Below are positions 1 through 8,017 of a stretch of DNA of 64,000 nucleotides, piece after piece. The notes below the pieces were generated by a model. It made no database searches and was not told the DNA's origin. It saw only the letters and a program-made list of their open reading frames with translations. Position 1 is the first letter of the stretch, and every line of letters starts with the position of its first letter. A program made the translations under genes and the position numbers. The stretch is from Arthrobacter sp. EM1 (lineage in GTDB: Bacteria; Actinomycetota; Actinomycetes; Actinomycetales; Micrococcaceae): assembly GCF_029964055.1 (NCBI RefSeq), contig NZ_CP124836.1, positions 3,100,001 to 3,164,000 on the forward strand, read 5' to 3'.

Positions 1-472
1 CAGCTGGGAGGTGTTCCCGAACGCGCTCTCCGCGCTCCTGCAGTACATAACACTCGACTGGCCCGTCGAGAATGGCTGGGTGAACTACAACAGCCTGCAG
101 CAGCTGATGTACTTCATTGTCGTCTTCGTCGCGGCCCCGCTCGCGGCGATCACTGGCGTACGCATGAGCGAATTCTGGCCGAAGAACACAAAGACGTTGA
201 ACAGGGCCTACCCGATCGAGCTTGCGCGCGCGGTCCATTTCCCGACGATGCTGTTTTTCGTGGCGTTTATACTCGTCCATGTGTTCCTGGTGTTCGCTAC
301 CGGTGCGCTGCGCAACCTCAACCACATGTTCGGCGGCACCGACGCGGTGAACTGGGCAGGCTTCTGGCTCTTCGCCGCCGCCATCGCCGTCACCGCCGCC
401 GGGTGGTACGCCGCCCGCCCGATCGTGCTCGCGCCGTTGGCGAGGCTGTTCGGCAAGGTGAGCAGCCGCTAG
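1..472 (+). CDS. Cytochrome b/b6-domain membrane protein, 5' end outside window
   Basis: Partial gene, open from the left edge in the frame starting at base 2. The visible 156 or so residues hold three hydrophobic segments (around YFIVVFVAAPLAAITG, MLFFVAFILVHVFLVFATG and WAGFWLFAAAIAVTAAGWYA) and histidines in membrane context (ARAVHF and ILVHVF) of the kind that bind heme in the cytochrome b/b6 and b561 superfamily. Such proteins usually pass electrons between quinones and a partner oxidoreductase; the partner is not in view. The last 63 bases are duplicated imperfectly at 1894-1956, beyond the next gene, which suggests this gene's 3' end was an insertion site. Its stop overlaps by 4 bases the end of the convergent HNH gene. 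Family assignment is solid; subfamily and substrate are unknown. Confidence 0.8.
   Translation, partial: SWEVFPNALSALLQYITLDWPVENGWVNYNSLQQLMYFIVVFVAAPLAAITGVRMSEFWPKNTKTLNRAYPIELARAVHFPTMLFFVAFILVHVFLVFATGALRNLNHMFGGTDAVNWAGFWLFAAAIAVTAAGWYAARPIVLAPLARLFGKVSSR
410..472 (+). repeat. Left copy of 63-bp imperfect direct repeat (cytochrome b 3' end)
   Basis: These bases are the last 21 codons of the cytochrome b gene, including its stop. By hand alignment 51 of 63 positions match 1894-1956 with no gaps; both copies contain CCGATCGTGCTCGC. The similarity starts abruptly at 410/1894. The two copies bracket the DUF222/HNH gene almost exactly, like attL/attR of an element that restores its target gene's end. 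Confidence 0.75.
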
Positions 473-1866
473 TATCGACCCGCGGCTGGCCAGGGAGCCG
501 GTTCCCAGTCCTGTTGTTCGCTGGGGTAGGAGCGTCCCGAGGGCGAGATCCAGCGCGGCGGCTGGTCCCTGGTCGCACCATCAGGCCGCCAGGGCGTGAG
601 GTGTTTGAGGCGGTGGTGCTTTCGGCAGGGCTGGCCAAGGTTTGCGACGCCGGTGCCGCCTCCCTCCGACCACGCCAAGAGATGGTCCGCCTCGTTGTCC
701 AGGGAATGGTTGCTGCAGCCGGGAAAAGGACACCGGCCATCCCGGAGCCGGAGCCATTGGCGCATCGCCTTCGGAACCCGGTAGCTGGTGCGTCCGATTT
801 CCAGCGGCGCTCCGCTGGCAGGATCGGTCAGCACCCGCAGGAACGATCCGGCACCATCGCCGACCAACCGGCGGGCCATACTCCCCGGAATGGGACCGTA
901 CCCATCCAAGAGGGCCGGTTCCTCCCCTGCGCCAATCAGCGTCAACACCGGAACGGTGACCAGGACCTGAGCCGCGGGTGATGGGGTTCCATCCGCCACT
1001 CCAGCCAGCAGCCACGTGGCGGCGACGTCGACCCGCAACTGGGATAAGGTCCGGGATTCGGACGGACCCTGCAGGGCACGCGCCGCCTCCGTGGCACGTG
1101 CCCAGACCCCCGCCGCAGCGTCCGCCGGCAGGTAGGCTGAGAGCCACGCCATGCCGTCCCGGTCCGGGGCATATTCCAGCCGCCGGTCCTGCATGCTTCT
1201 GCGGTGGCGCACCTGCATGTTCACTGGATGGTGCCGTTCACGCCAACTACGCGCCTTGGCCCGAAACCTGCCTGGCACCAGCTCTCCCGCCGGGCAGCCG
1301 CGCGCTGCAAAGGGAGCCTCCGGGTCCAGGAAATGAGCCTCCAGGGCGGCGGCCGCGGCGGGCTCCAGCCCGGACGTCTCATCACACATCACCCGTGCGT
1401 GCTGCCACGAAATGTTCCCCGACAGCAGCGCCGACAGCGTCAGCGGCAACCCGGTTGTAAGCGTGGCGGACTCCGCCAGGAGTGCCGCGGCCGACCTCTC
1501 ACTCACTGTCAGCACGCAGGCAACTTCAGCCGTCACCGCCATCTGCCGGGCGATGCGTTGCTGCGGGGACACGGCCGGCGCCGTCATGGCCACCCCCGCG
1601 GCGGCGTAGCCGGCGGCGAAATGTACCTTCAGCGCGGCCAACCGGGCTTCCATACGGCCCACTTCAGCAAGACCATCCAGACACGCATCCGCCTGATCCC
1701 GAATCGGGTCAGCACCCGGCGCACCCACAATCGTGCCTGCGGTCGCGCTTTCGGTTACGGTCCCGCGGCCGGCGCAAACACCCCCACAGACGTGAACTGA
1801 AAGAGCGGCAACGGCTGCCGCCATGGCCGCCACCGTCTCCAGCACTGCTTCGCCTTCCATACCCAC
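469..1866 (-). CDS. DUF222 domain protein with C-terminal HNH endonuclease (13E12 family)
   Basis: A 465-residue protein. The middle (about 60-330) resembles DUF222, and residues 372-421 form an HNH nuclease module: CPFPGC, then the catalytic ADHLLAWSEGG stretch, the NL asparagine and CRKHHRLKH. The metal-binding and catalytic His residues look intact, so an active DNA endonuclease is plausible. The family (REP13E12-like in mycobacteria) is multicopy and repeat-associated in actinobacteria, and its biological role is poorly known. The start is uncertain: GTG at 1866 is used, and ATG at 1860 is equally possible. The gene sits between two copies of the neighbouring cytochrome gene's tail (410-472 and 1894-1956), consistent with mobility. 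It ends convergently on the cytochrome gene with a 4-base overlap. Confidence 0.85.
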   Translation of the reverse strand: MGMEGEAVLETVAAMAAAVAALSVHVCGGVCAGRGTVTESATAGTIVGAPGADPIRDQADACLDGLAEVGRMEARLAALKVHFAAGYAAAGVAMTAPAVSPQQRIARQMAVTAEVACVLTVSERSAAALLAESATLTTGLPLTLSALLSGNISWQHARVMCDETSGLEPAAAAALEAHFLDPEAPFAARGCPAGELVPGRFRAKARSWRERHHPVNMQVRHRRSMQDRRLEYAPDRDGMAWLSAYLPADAAAGVWARATEAARALQGPSESRTLSQLRVDVAATWLLAGVADGTPSPAAQVLVTVPVLTLIGAGEEPALLDGYGPIPGSMARRLVGDGAGSFLRVLTDPASGAPLEIGRTSYRVPKAMRQWLRLRDGRCPFPGCSNHSLDNEADHLLAWSEGGGTGVANLGQPCRKHHRLKHLTPWRPDGATRDQPPRWISPSGRSYPSEQQDWEPAPWPAAGRY

Positions 1867-1893
1867 AGCATCTCAGGAGGCACTGACAATTTA

Positions 1894-1956
1894 GCCGCCG
1901 GCCCGATCGTGCTCGCCCCGATCGCGAAGCTGTCCTGACAGGTGAGCGGCCGGGAG
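1894..1956 (+). repeat. Right copy of 63-bp imperfect direct repeat
   Basis: In the frame matching the cytochrome tail this copy would encode AAGPIVLAPIAKLS and then a TGA, so it also looks like the end of a cytochrome b reading frame, but no coding body precedes it. It is either the displaced original 3' end or the relic of a second cytochrome gene. It lies just upstream of the HNH start and before the end of the reductase gene at 1983. Confidence 0.7.
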
Positions 1957-1982
1957 CCCGCGGGGCCCGTTCCGACGTCGGC

Positions 1983-2642
1983 CTACCGGGCCGTACGTCG
2001 AGTGAAGACCAGATGGAGGACACCGAGGGGGGACGGAGTCGCTTCGATGTCAAAACGTTCTTCGAGTCCTTCGAGTCCGTCCCAGAGCCGTTGGCCCCGA
2101 CCAAGGACGATCGGCACCAGGACAATGTGCATGTGGTCAATCAGATCGGCCTCGAGGAACTGCCGAACCGTACTGACACCGCCACCGATCCGAACATCGA
2201 GGTCGCCGGCCAGGGCCCGAGCCTGCTGGAGCGCGGAGACGGGGTCGGCGTCCACGAAATGGAAGGTTGTTCCGCCTTCCATCTCGAGTACCGGCCGAGG
2301 ATGGTGTGTCAGCACAACAACAGGAGTGTGGAAGACCGGGCTTTCGCCCCACCAGCCCTTCCATTCCGCGTCCTCCCAGGGACCGCGCTGCGGGCCGAAC
2401 TTGTTCCGTCCCATGATCTCCACGCCAACCCCGGGCCCCCACTGGCTGGCGAATGCCTCGTCGACCCTGCGGGATCCCGGCGACTCCCCGTGGATACCCA
2501 TTTCGCGGAAGGTGCGCGTTTCGAACGCCCACTCCACTAGCCGTGTGCCTGCGTGACCGAACGGGGCGTCGAGTTGCTGGCCCTCGCCGGTGCCGAAGCC
2601 GTCGAGGGAGATCGAGAAGTTATGCACGCGGACGAGGGACAT
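1983..2642 (-). CDS. Dihydrofolate reductase / RibD C-terminal domain family protein
   Basis: A 219-residue single-domain protein of the DHFR-like RibD_C superfamily, NAD(P)H-dependent reductases whose substrate is usually unknown outside folate and riboflavin synthesis. Visible marks are the N-terminal strand with SISLDGFGTGEG, the IMGRNKFGPQRGPW segment, and VRIGGGVSTVRQFLEADLIDHMHIVLVPIVLGRGQRLW, typical of the family's cofactor site and last strands. The ATG at 2642 follows AGGAGA with 4 bases between, which supports this start. It looks monocistronic. It lacks the deaminase domain of full RibD, so a riboflavin role is unlikely. Family call good, function unknown. Confidence 0.85.
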   Translation of the reverse strand: MSLVRVHNFSISLDGFGTGEGQQLDAPFGHAGTRLVEWAFETRTFREMGIHGESPGSRRVDEAFASQWGPGVGVEIMGRNKFGPQRGPWEDAEWKGWWGESPVFHTPVVVLTHHPRPVLEMEGGTTFHFVDADPVSALQQARALAGDLDVRIGGGVSTVRQFLEADLIDHMHIVLVPIVLGRGQRLWDGLEGLEERFDIEATPSPLGVLHLVFTRRTAR

Positions 2643-2766
2643 GTCATCTCCTGGAGTGGTTGTGGTTCGCAGTCACTGTATGGTCATCGATCCCACCGAC
2701 TCCAGACCAACGCTGAAAGAACCGTACCGCCGTCGAGCAAAAACTGAACTCGCGCGGGCCGGCCGC

Positions 2767-4770
2767 CTAACTTGCCCAATCGGAGTCGCCGTAGGGGCGG
2801 CCACGGAAGTGTGCGCGGAGGTATTCACCCACTACTGCCGCTCCCAGATCGTCGGTTTCCGGCGCCACCACACGCGCATCGATGCGGCGGGCCATCTGCT
2901 GGACGAAGCGTTCCAGGCCCGGGTCATCGCCAAGCCGGAAGAACGTGGACTGCGCACCGGCTCGGCCCACCTTGTCCAGTTCCTCGACCGTGCGGCGGAT
3001 GGTCTGCGGGTGCGGCGGCCAGGAGAAGACCGATTCGCCGTCGGGCAGCAGGTGGGCGGTGGGTTCGCCGTCGGTCACCACCAGCAGGACCGGCTGCATG
3101 GACGGGTGCCGGCGGAAGAAACGGCCGGCCAACAGCAGGCCGTGGTGCAGGTTGGTGCCTTGCTCGCGCACGGCCGGCAGGGAGGTGAGCTCGCCAATGT
3201 CCATCGACTGCGCGTAGCGGCCGAACGTGATCAGCTGCAGCCGGTCGCCGCGGAACTTGGTGGAGACCAGGTGGTGCAGGGCCAGCGCGGTGCGTTTCAT
3301 CGGCACCCAGCGTCCCTCGGCGGCCATGGAATAGGAAACGTCGACCAGCAGGACGACGGCGGCCTGCGTGCGCGCTTCGGTCTCCGTCACCTCAATGTCG
3401 TCCACCGCCAGCCGGAGGCCGTGGCTGGTATCGCCGCCGTCGGCGACGGTCCGGCGGATCGCGTTGGTGATGGTCCGGGTGACGTCCCAGGGTGCGGCGT
3501 CGCCGAACTCCCACGGCCGGCTGGAGCCGGTGGGCTCCCCCGCTGCCCCGGACTCCCGGGTTTCCCGGCTGCCCTGCCGGCCGGAGAGTTGCTTGGCGGC
3601 GTCGCGCAGCAGCGACCTGCCCAGCCGGCGCATGGCCTGGGGTGAGAGCTGCAGTTTCCCGTCCTCGTCACGCTTGAGGTAGCCGCCGTCGTGCATGGCC
3701 TTTTCAATCGCGGCGAGCGTGCGGGCGGTGACCGCTGCGTCGTCGCCGAGCTGTCGAGCCAGGGCGCCCAGGTCCAGGTCATCCATATGCGCACTGTCAT
3801 AATCCTGGGAAAGCTGCTCGGCGAGGTCGTCCAGTTCGGCAAGGTCCTGGAGCGCGCCGGTGCCATCGCCCAGGCCCATCCCTTCCTGGCCCTCGAATTG
3901 TTCGGAGCCATTCCAGTCCTCGCCGGGGCGCAGGGCCTGGAGGGTCTGGTCCAGTTGGCCCAGCTGTGCCATCAGCTCCGGTGAGCCGAATGCTTGGGCG
4001 GAGAGCCGCATCAGCTCTTCGCGCTGTTCCGGGGACATGGACTGCATCATCCGCTGGGCGGCGGCTGCCCGCTTGGCCAGCGCGTCCACCAGCTCCTGAA
4101 CCGACTGCGGGTTCTCCGGGAAGTGCTGGCCGTGGCGGGCCATGAAGTCCTGGAAGTCCTGCTCGGTGTCCACGCCGCGGCGGTGCTTGTCCAGGAGCTC
4201 GTTGAGGTCGCGCAGCATCTCGCTGATGGCGGCCCTGTCCTCCTCGGTGGCGCTTTCCAACGCCTGCTTCATGCCGGCGAACCGCTGGTCCAGGACTTCG
4301 CGGCCCAGCAGGTCCTTGATCCGTTCGTACGTTTCCTTGGCGGTGCTGGACTGCCAGTCGTAGGAGGACAGCTCCTGGACGGCGGCTGCCGTGGACTTGG
4401 GCAGGTTCTGCAGCTGCATTTCGCGGAACGCGCGGTCGGCGTTGTCCATCATCGCGTCGCGGGCCAGCTGTTTGCGCTCCTCCAGGACGGCGGCGTCCAG
4501 CAACTTTTTGACCTCGTTGAGGGTGCCATCCAGGTTGTGCTTGCCCAGCAGGTCCTTGCGGCGCTGCTGGATGCGGCCGGCAAGATCGTCCAGGCCCTGC
4601 TGGTTCCGGCCGCCGCGCCGGAGGAACTCCTGCAGCGCGCGCCGGGGCGAGTAGCCGGCCATCACGTCGTCGGCGACGGCATCCAGCGCCTCCGCCAGGT
4701 CCACCGGGGGCGCCAGCGGGTCGGGTCCGCCGGCGTAGCGGCCGTACCTGGACCGGTTGTGAAGGCTCAT
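2767..4770 (-). CDS. VWA-domain protein, partner of MoxR-type ATPase (CoxE-like)
   Basis: A 667-residue cytoplasmic protein. The first 430 or so residues are charged and helical with coiled-coil character (Leu/Glu/Arg/Gln-rich). The C-terminal third is a von Willebrand A domain with the MIDAS motif VDVSYSMA (DxSxS) near residue 473 and VTDGEPT near 567, so metal binding appears intact. VWA proteins of this type act with MoxR AAA+ ATPases, and the downstream role (metal-centre insertion or complex remodelling) differs between systems. Here the ATPase gene lies 30 bases upstream on the same strand, a two-gene operon. The ATG at 4770 follows AGGAAG. No client enzyme is adjacent, so the target is unknown. 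Confidence 0.88.
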   Translation of the reverse strand: MSLHNRSRYGRYAGGPDPLAPPVDLAEALDAVADDVMAGYSPRRALQEFLRRGGRNQQGLDDLAGRIQQRRKDLLGKHNLDGTLNEVKKLLDAAVLEERKQLARDAMMDNADRAFREMQLQNLPKSTAAAVQELSSYDWQSSTAKETYERIKDLLGREVLDQRFAGMKQALESATEEDRAAISEMLRDLNELLDKHRRGVDTEQDFQDFMARHGQHFPENPQSVQELVDALAKRAAAAQRMMQSMSPEQREELMRLSAQAFGSPELMAQLGQLDQTLQALRPGEDWNGSEQFEGQEGMGLGDGTGALQDLAELDDLAEQLSQDYDSAHMDDLDLGALARQLGDDAAVTARTLAAIEKAMHDGGYLKRDEDGKLQLSPQAMRRLGRSLLRDAAKQLSGRQGSRETRESGAAGEPTGSSRPWEFGDAAPWDVTRTITNAIRRTVADGGDTSHGLRLAVDDIEVTETEARTQAAVVLLVDVSYSMAAEGRWVPMKRTALALHHLVSTKFRGDRLQLITFGRYAQSMDIGELTSLPAVREQGTNLHHGLLLAGRFFRRHPSMQPVLLVVTDGEPTAHLLPDGESVFSWPPHPQTIRRTVEELDKVGRAGAQSTFFRLGDDPGLERFVQQMARRIDARVVAPETDDLGAAVVGEYLRAHFRGRPYGDSDWAS

Positions 4771-4800
4771 GGCGCTTCCTGTCCTCTGCCTTGGAACTAC

Positions 4801-6189
4801 CTAGCCGTAAATGGTGGCCTCGTCGTCGGACTCCTTGGAAATCCGGCGGCTGAGGTAGAGCCCTTCGAGTGCCAGTTCGACGGCGGCGGCGCGCTGGCCG
4901 TCGTTGTCCGCGCCCAAGCGTTCGCCGATCTCCTCGTAGAGGCCGGAGCCGTTGAGGGAGGGGAGGTTGGCCAGGAATTCCTTCGCGGTGACCAGCTCGC
5001 CGGTGGTCACCGTGGCGTGCCCGTCCAACGCGGTGACCAGCGGTCCCAGATCCAGGCCGTGGAAGTGCTCCCGCACGGCCTCCATGGTGGCGGTGCGCAG
5101 GAGGTGGTCGAGGATGTCCTGTTCGCGGCCCTCCTCGCCGGATTCGAACTCGATTTTTCCGGTCAGGACTTCCACGGCGGCGTCCAGGTCGATGATTCGG
5201 GCGACGGCTTCGTCCTCGCCGCGGACGCTGGCCCGGCGCAGGGCTGCGGCGGCTACCGTTTCGGCGCCGGCAATGGCGAACCGTGCGGACACACCGGAGG
5301 TCTGGTTAATGGCCGGGGACTGGCGCAGGGCCCGGGTGTAGCGGGCCAGGATTTCCAGGATGACGGCCGGTACGTTGGCCACCAGGTGGCCCTCCTGAAC
5401 GATGACGGACACTTCGTCGTCGAGCTCGATCGGGTAGTGCGTGCGGATTTCGGCGCCGAAGCGGTCCTTTAAGGGCGTGATGATCCGGCCGCGGTTGGTG
5501 TAGTCCTCCGGGTTGGCGGAGGCCACCACCAGGACGTCCAGGGGCAGCCGCAGCACGTAGCCGCGGATCTGTATGTCGCGTTCCTCCATCACGTTGAGCA
5601 TGGAGACCTGGATGCGCTCGGCGAGGTCCGGGAGTTCATTGATGGCCACGATCCCGCGGTTGGAGCGCGGGATCAGGCCGTAGTGGATGGTTTCCGGGTC
5701 GCCCAGCCGGCGGCCCTCTGCCACGCGCATGGGGTCGACGTCGCCGATCAGGTCCGCGACGGAGGTGTCCGGCGTCGCGAGTTTTTCCACATAGCGTTCC
5801 GAGCGGTGGCGCCAGGCCACGCGCAGTCTGTCCCCCTCCGTGAGCGCCAAGGCACGCGAATGCGCGGTGATGGGCTCGAAGGGGTGTTCGTTCAGTTCCG
5901 AGTCCTCGATCACCGGCGACCACTCGTCCAGCAGCCCGGCCAGGGTGCGCAGCAGGCGGGTCTTGCCCTGCCCGCGCTCGCCCAGGAGGACAATGTCATG
6001 GCCGGCGAGCAGGGCCCGCTCCAACTGCGGCAGCACGGTCCGGCCGAAGCCGAAGATGCCGGGCCACGGATCACGTCCCGCCGACAGCGCGGCGAGGAGG
6101 TTGTCGCGGATTTCCCGGCGCAGGTCCTTCTGGACGTGGCCGGAGACTCGCAGTTCACCAACTGTGAAGATTTCAGGGCGTTCAGTCAC
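4801..6189 (-). CDS. MoxR-type / magnesium-chelatase-like AAA+ ATPase
   Basis: An ATPase of about 462 residues. Walker A is LLGERGQGKTR near residue 73 and the Walker B-like segment is GIVAINELPDL near 182, followed by VVASANPEDYTNRGRIITPLKDRF, the sensor region of the MoxR/ChlI class. The C-terminal 150 residues form the helical lid plus an extension (EEGREQDILDHLL) seen in the larger actinobacterial members. It is predicted to use ATP hydrolysis to remodel a client together with the VWA protein encoded next. Start uncertain: GTG at 6189 (giving VTERPEIFTVGEL) is preferred because homologs begin near here, while a longer form from GTG at 6225 is open. It is divergent from the phosphatase gene at 6299. 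Confidence 0.87.
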   Translation of the reverse strand: MTERPEIFTVGELRVSGHVQKDLRREIRDNLLAALSAGRDPWPGIFGFGRTVLPQLERALLAGHDIVLLGERGQGKTRLLRTLAGLLDEWSPVIEDSELNEHPFEPITAHSRALALTEGDRLRVAWRHRSERYVEKLATPDTSVADLIGDVDPMRVAEGRRLGDPETIHYGLIPRSNRGIVAINELPDLAERIQVSMLNVMEERDIQIRGYVLRLPLDVLVVASANPEDYTNRGRIITPLKDRFGAEIRTHYPIELDDEVSVIVQEGHLVANVPAVILEILARYTRALRQSPAINQTSGVSARFAIAGAETVAAAALRRASVRGEDEAVARIIDLDAAVEVLTGKIEFESGEEGREQDILDHLLRTATMEAVREHFHGLDLGPLVTALDGHATVTTGELVTAKEFLANLPSLNGSGLYEEIGERLGADNDGQRAAAVELALEGLYLSRRISKESDDEATIYG

Positions 6190-6298
6190 CCCTCCACCGT
6201 AGACCTCGCCTCGGGACCATGGCACCCCCCACCGCTCCGCAGTTTCCCCTTCCCTCGCAAGCTCGGGCGGGGACCCCTCCCGCTACGCTTAGAACTTG

Positions 6299-6964
6299 AT
6301 GACTTCAGCAACCTCCGAACCTTCAGCGGAGCCCCGGCGGCAGGGCACGCTCCTGCTCCTAGTGCGCCACGGGGAGACGCCGACGACGGGCACCGTGCTG
6401 CCGGGCAGGGCGCCGGGACTGCATCTGTCCGACCGGGGCCGGGCCCAGGCCGAGCGGGTGGCTGAACGGCTCACCGGCTTGTCCGTCAGCGCCCTGTATT
6501 CCTCGCCGTTGGAGCGCGCCCGCGAGACGGCGGAGCCGACGGCGGCCCGCACCGGGCTGGAGGTGCAGCACGAGCCCGGGCTGCTAGAGTGCGACTTCGG
6601 CGACTGGACCGGCGCGGCAATCGCTGACCTGGCGGTCCTGCCGGAGTGGCGGACCGTGCAGAACAACCCGTCCACCTTCCGCTTCCCCCACGGTGAGAGC
6701 TTTACCGAGATGCAGGACCGGATTGTTGGGTCGCTGGCAGCGCTCTGTGTGGCGCACCCGGGCGGCGTCGTCGTCTGTTTCTCCCACGCCGACACCATCA
6801 AGGCGGCGGTGGCCCATGCACTGGGCACACCCCTGGATCTGTTCCAGCGCATTATGATCAGCCCGGGCTCGGTGTCCGCGGTGCAGTTTGTGGATGGCCA
6901 GCCGTCCTCGGTGCCGATGGTGAATTCCCATTCGGAGCCGCTAAGCAAGCTGAGGCCGCGGTGA
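6299..6964 (+). CDS. Histidine phosphatase family protein (MSMEG_4193-type phosphomutase-like)
   Basis: A 221-residue histidine phosphatase. The catalytic RHGE motif (LVRHGETPT, His24) is near the N-terminus; LYSSPLERARETA and CFSHADTI (second catalytic His) follow in the usual order. The family transfers phosphate through a phospho-His intermediate; the physiological substrate is unknown. The ATG at 6299 is used, although an in-frame TTG at 6296 is also possible, and a TACGCT box at 6284-6289 hints at a very short or absent leader. The stop overlaps the next start (GTGA), so it is coupled to the SCO1664 gene. In many actinobacteria this pair travels with a DUF3090 gene and mshC; neither is present here. 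Confidence 0.88.
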   Translation: MTSATSEPSAEPRRQGTLLLLVRHGETPTTGTVLPGRAPGLHLSDRGRAQAERVAERLTGLSVSALYSSPLERARETAEPTAARTGLEVQHEPGLLECDFGDWTGAAIADLAVLPEWRTVQNNPSTFRFPHGESFTEMQDRIVGSLAALCVAHPGGVVVCFSHADTIKAAVAHALGTPLDLFQRIMISPGSVSAVQFVDGQPSSVPMVNSHSEPLSKLRPR

Positions 6965-7680
6965 CGCACGAATCTGCGGGGGCCGGGCGGGAGCTGACGC
7001 TGCTCACCGAGGGCGGTGTGGAGCTGGTGGGCCAAATTCTGCGCAGCAGCAACGAAACGTTCCTGGTCCAGCTCAGCCACGGGGAGGACAGCGCACAGGC
7101 GGTGTACAAGCCGGTGGCCGGGGAACGTCCGCTGTCCGACTTTGAGCCAGGGCTGCACCGGCGCGAACGTGCGGCGTATCTGCTCAGCGAGGCGCTGGGT
7201 TGGGGCATGGTGCCGCCTACGGTGATCCGCGAGGACGCGCCGCTGGGGGTGGGCTCGCTGCAGTGGTTCATCGACTGCGACTTCCGCGAGCACTATTTCA
7301 CGCTGGCATCCGAGGACCCTTCCACGCACCCCGACATGGCCCGGATGGCGCTGTTCGATTACGTCGCCAACAACACCGACCGCAAGAGTGGGCATGTGCT
7401 GCGCGGCGACGACGGGCGGATCTGGGGCATCGACCACGGGCTGTGTTTTTCGGCAGCGTTCAAACTGCGCACCGTGATCTGGGACTTCGCGGGCGACCCG
7501 ATTCCCGATGCCCTGCTGGCGGACCTCGCTCCGCTCGCCGAGGCCGCGCCTCCCGAGCTGGCCGAGCTGCTCGACGACGACGAGGTCACAGCCCTGAAAC
7601 GGCGCGTTCAGCGCATGCTGGTCGCGGGGGTGCTGCCCGTGGATCGCACCGGGTCGCGGTACCCGTGGCCGCTGGTGTAA
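6961..7680 (+). CDS. SCO1664 family protein (phosphatidylinositol-kinase-like fold)
   Basis: A 239-residue conserved actinobacterial protein. The segments DSAQAVYKPVAGERPL (kinase-like Lys), FDYVANNTDRKSGHVLRGDDGRIWGIDHG (catalytic-loop-like NNTDRK and the metal-binding IDHG) and the overall order suggest a PI3/4-kinase or HipA-type fold. The function has not been assigned in the literature I know. It starts at GTG 6961 with a 4-base overlap onto the phosphatase, so the two probably act together on a phosphorylated metabolite or protein. It is the last gene of the pair; composition drops in GC immediately after it. Confidence 0.82.
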   Translation: MTHESAGAGRELTLLTEGGVELVGQILRSSNETFLVQLSHGEDSAQAVYKPVAGERPLSDFEPGLHRRERAAYLLSEALGWGMVPPTVIREDAPLGVGSLQWFIDCDFREHYFTLASEDPSTHPDMARMALFDYVANNTDRKSGHVLRGDDGRIWGIDHGLCFSAAFKLRTVIWDFAGDPIPDALLADLAPLAEAAPPELAELLDDDEVTALKRRVQRMLVAGVLPVDRTGSRYPWPLV

Positions 7681-8017
7681 GACCTGTCAATGACAGTGCG
7701 AGCTCTTTCCAGATTTGGGCTCTGGACGGCGAGCCAAGGAAGCGCCGCGACATCGGCAGCTTTGCGGGGTTTGAAATCGACGCATGGAACCGCATGTCAG
7801 CCCAAGAGGTGGCCCGAATAGATCCTGACCCGCATGTGGCAGGATCTCCGGTGCGACCACAGCCGCACTCTCCCCGTGACAATCTGTTTAATCGATCGCA
7901 CTGCATCAAGCTCGGCATGTAGGCTTTCTTGACAAGAATTGTCACAATATTATCCTTAGTCTATTCACTGGCATATTTGCTTGAGTCTTACTTGTGACAT
8001 CAAAAATTGGGGGAAAC
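7681..8017. other. AT-richer intergenic leader before the secreted precursor gene
   Basis: No convincing coding sequence. The right half (about 7920-8017) is visibly richer in A/T than its surroundings. It contains a short perfect inverted repeat CTGTCA-A-TGACAG at 7684-7696, a promoter at 7929-7956 and the strong ribosome site GGGGG at 8009-8013 for the gene at 8018. Confidence 0.6.
7929..7956 (+). promoter_or_regulatory. Sigma70-like promoter with operator palindrome over the -35 box
   Basis: TTGACA at 7929-7934 and TATCCT at 7951-7956 are separated by 16 bases. A perfect inverted repeat TGACAA-GAA-TTGTCA (7930-7944) covers the -35 element and part of the spacer, so a repressor bound there would block the polymerase. 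It lies about 60 bases before the precursor gene at 8018. Confidence 0.6.

Noticed and set aside
3994..5472. 492-codon plus-strand open frame
   Set aside because: Antisense to the VWA and MoxR genes, spanning their junction, without ribosome site or motifs.
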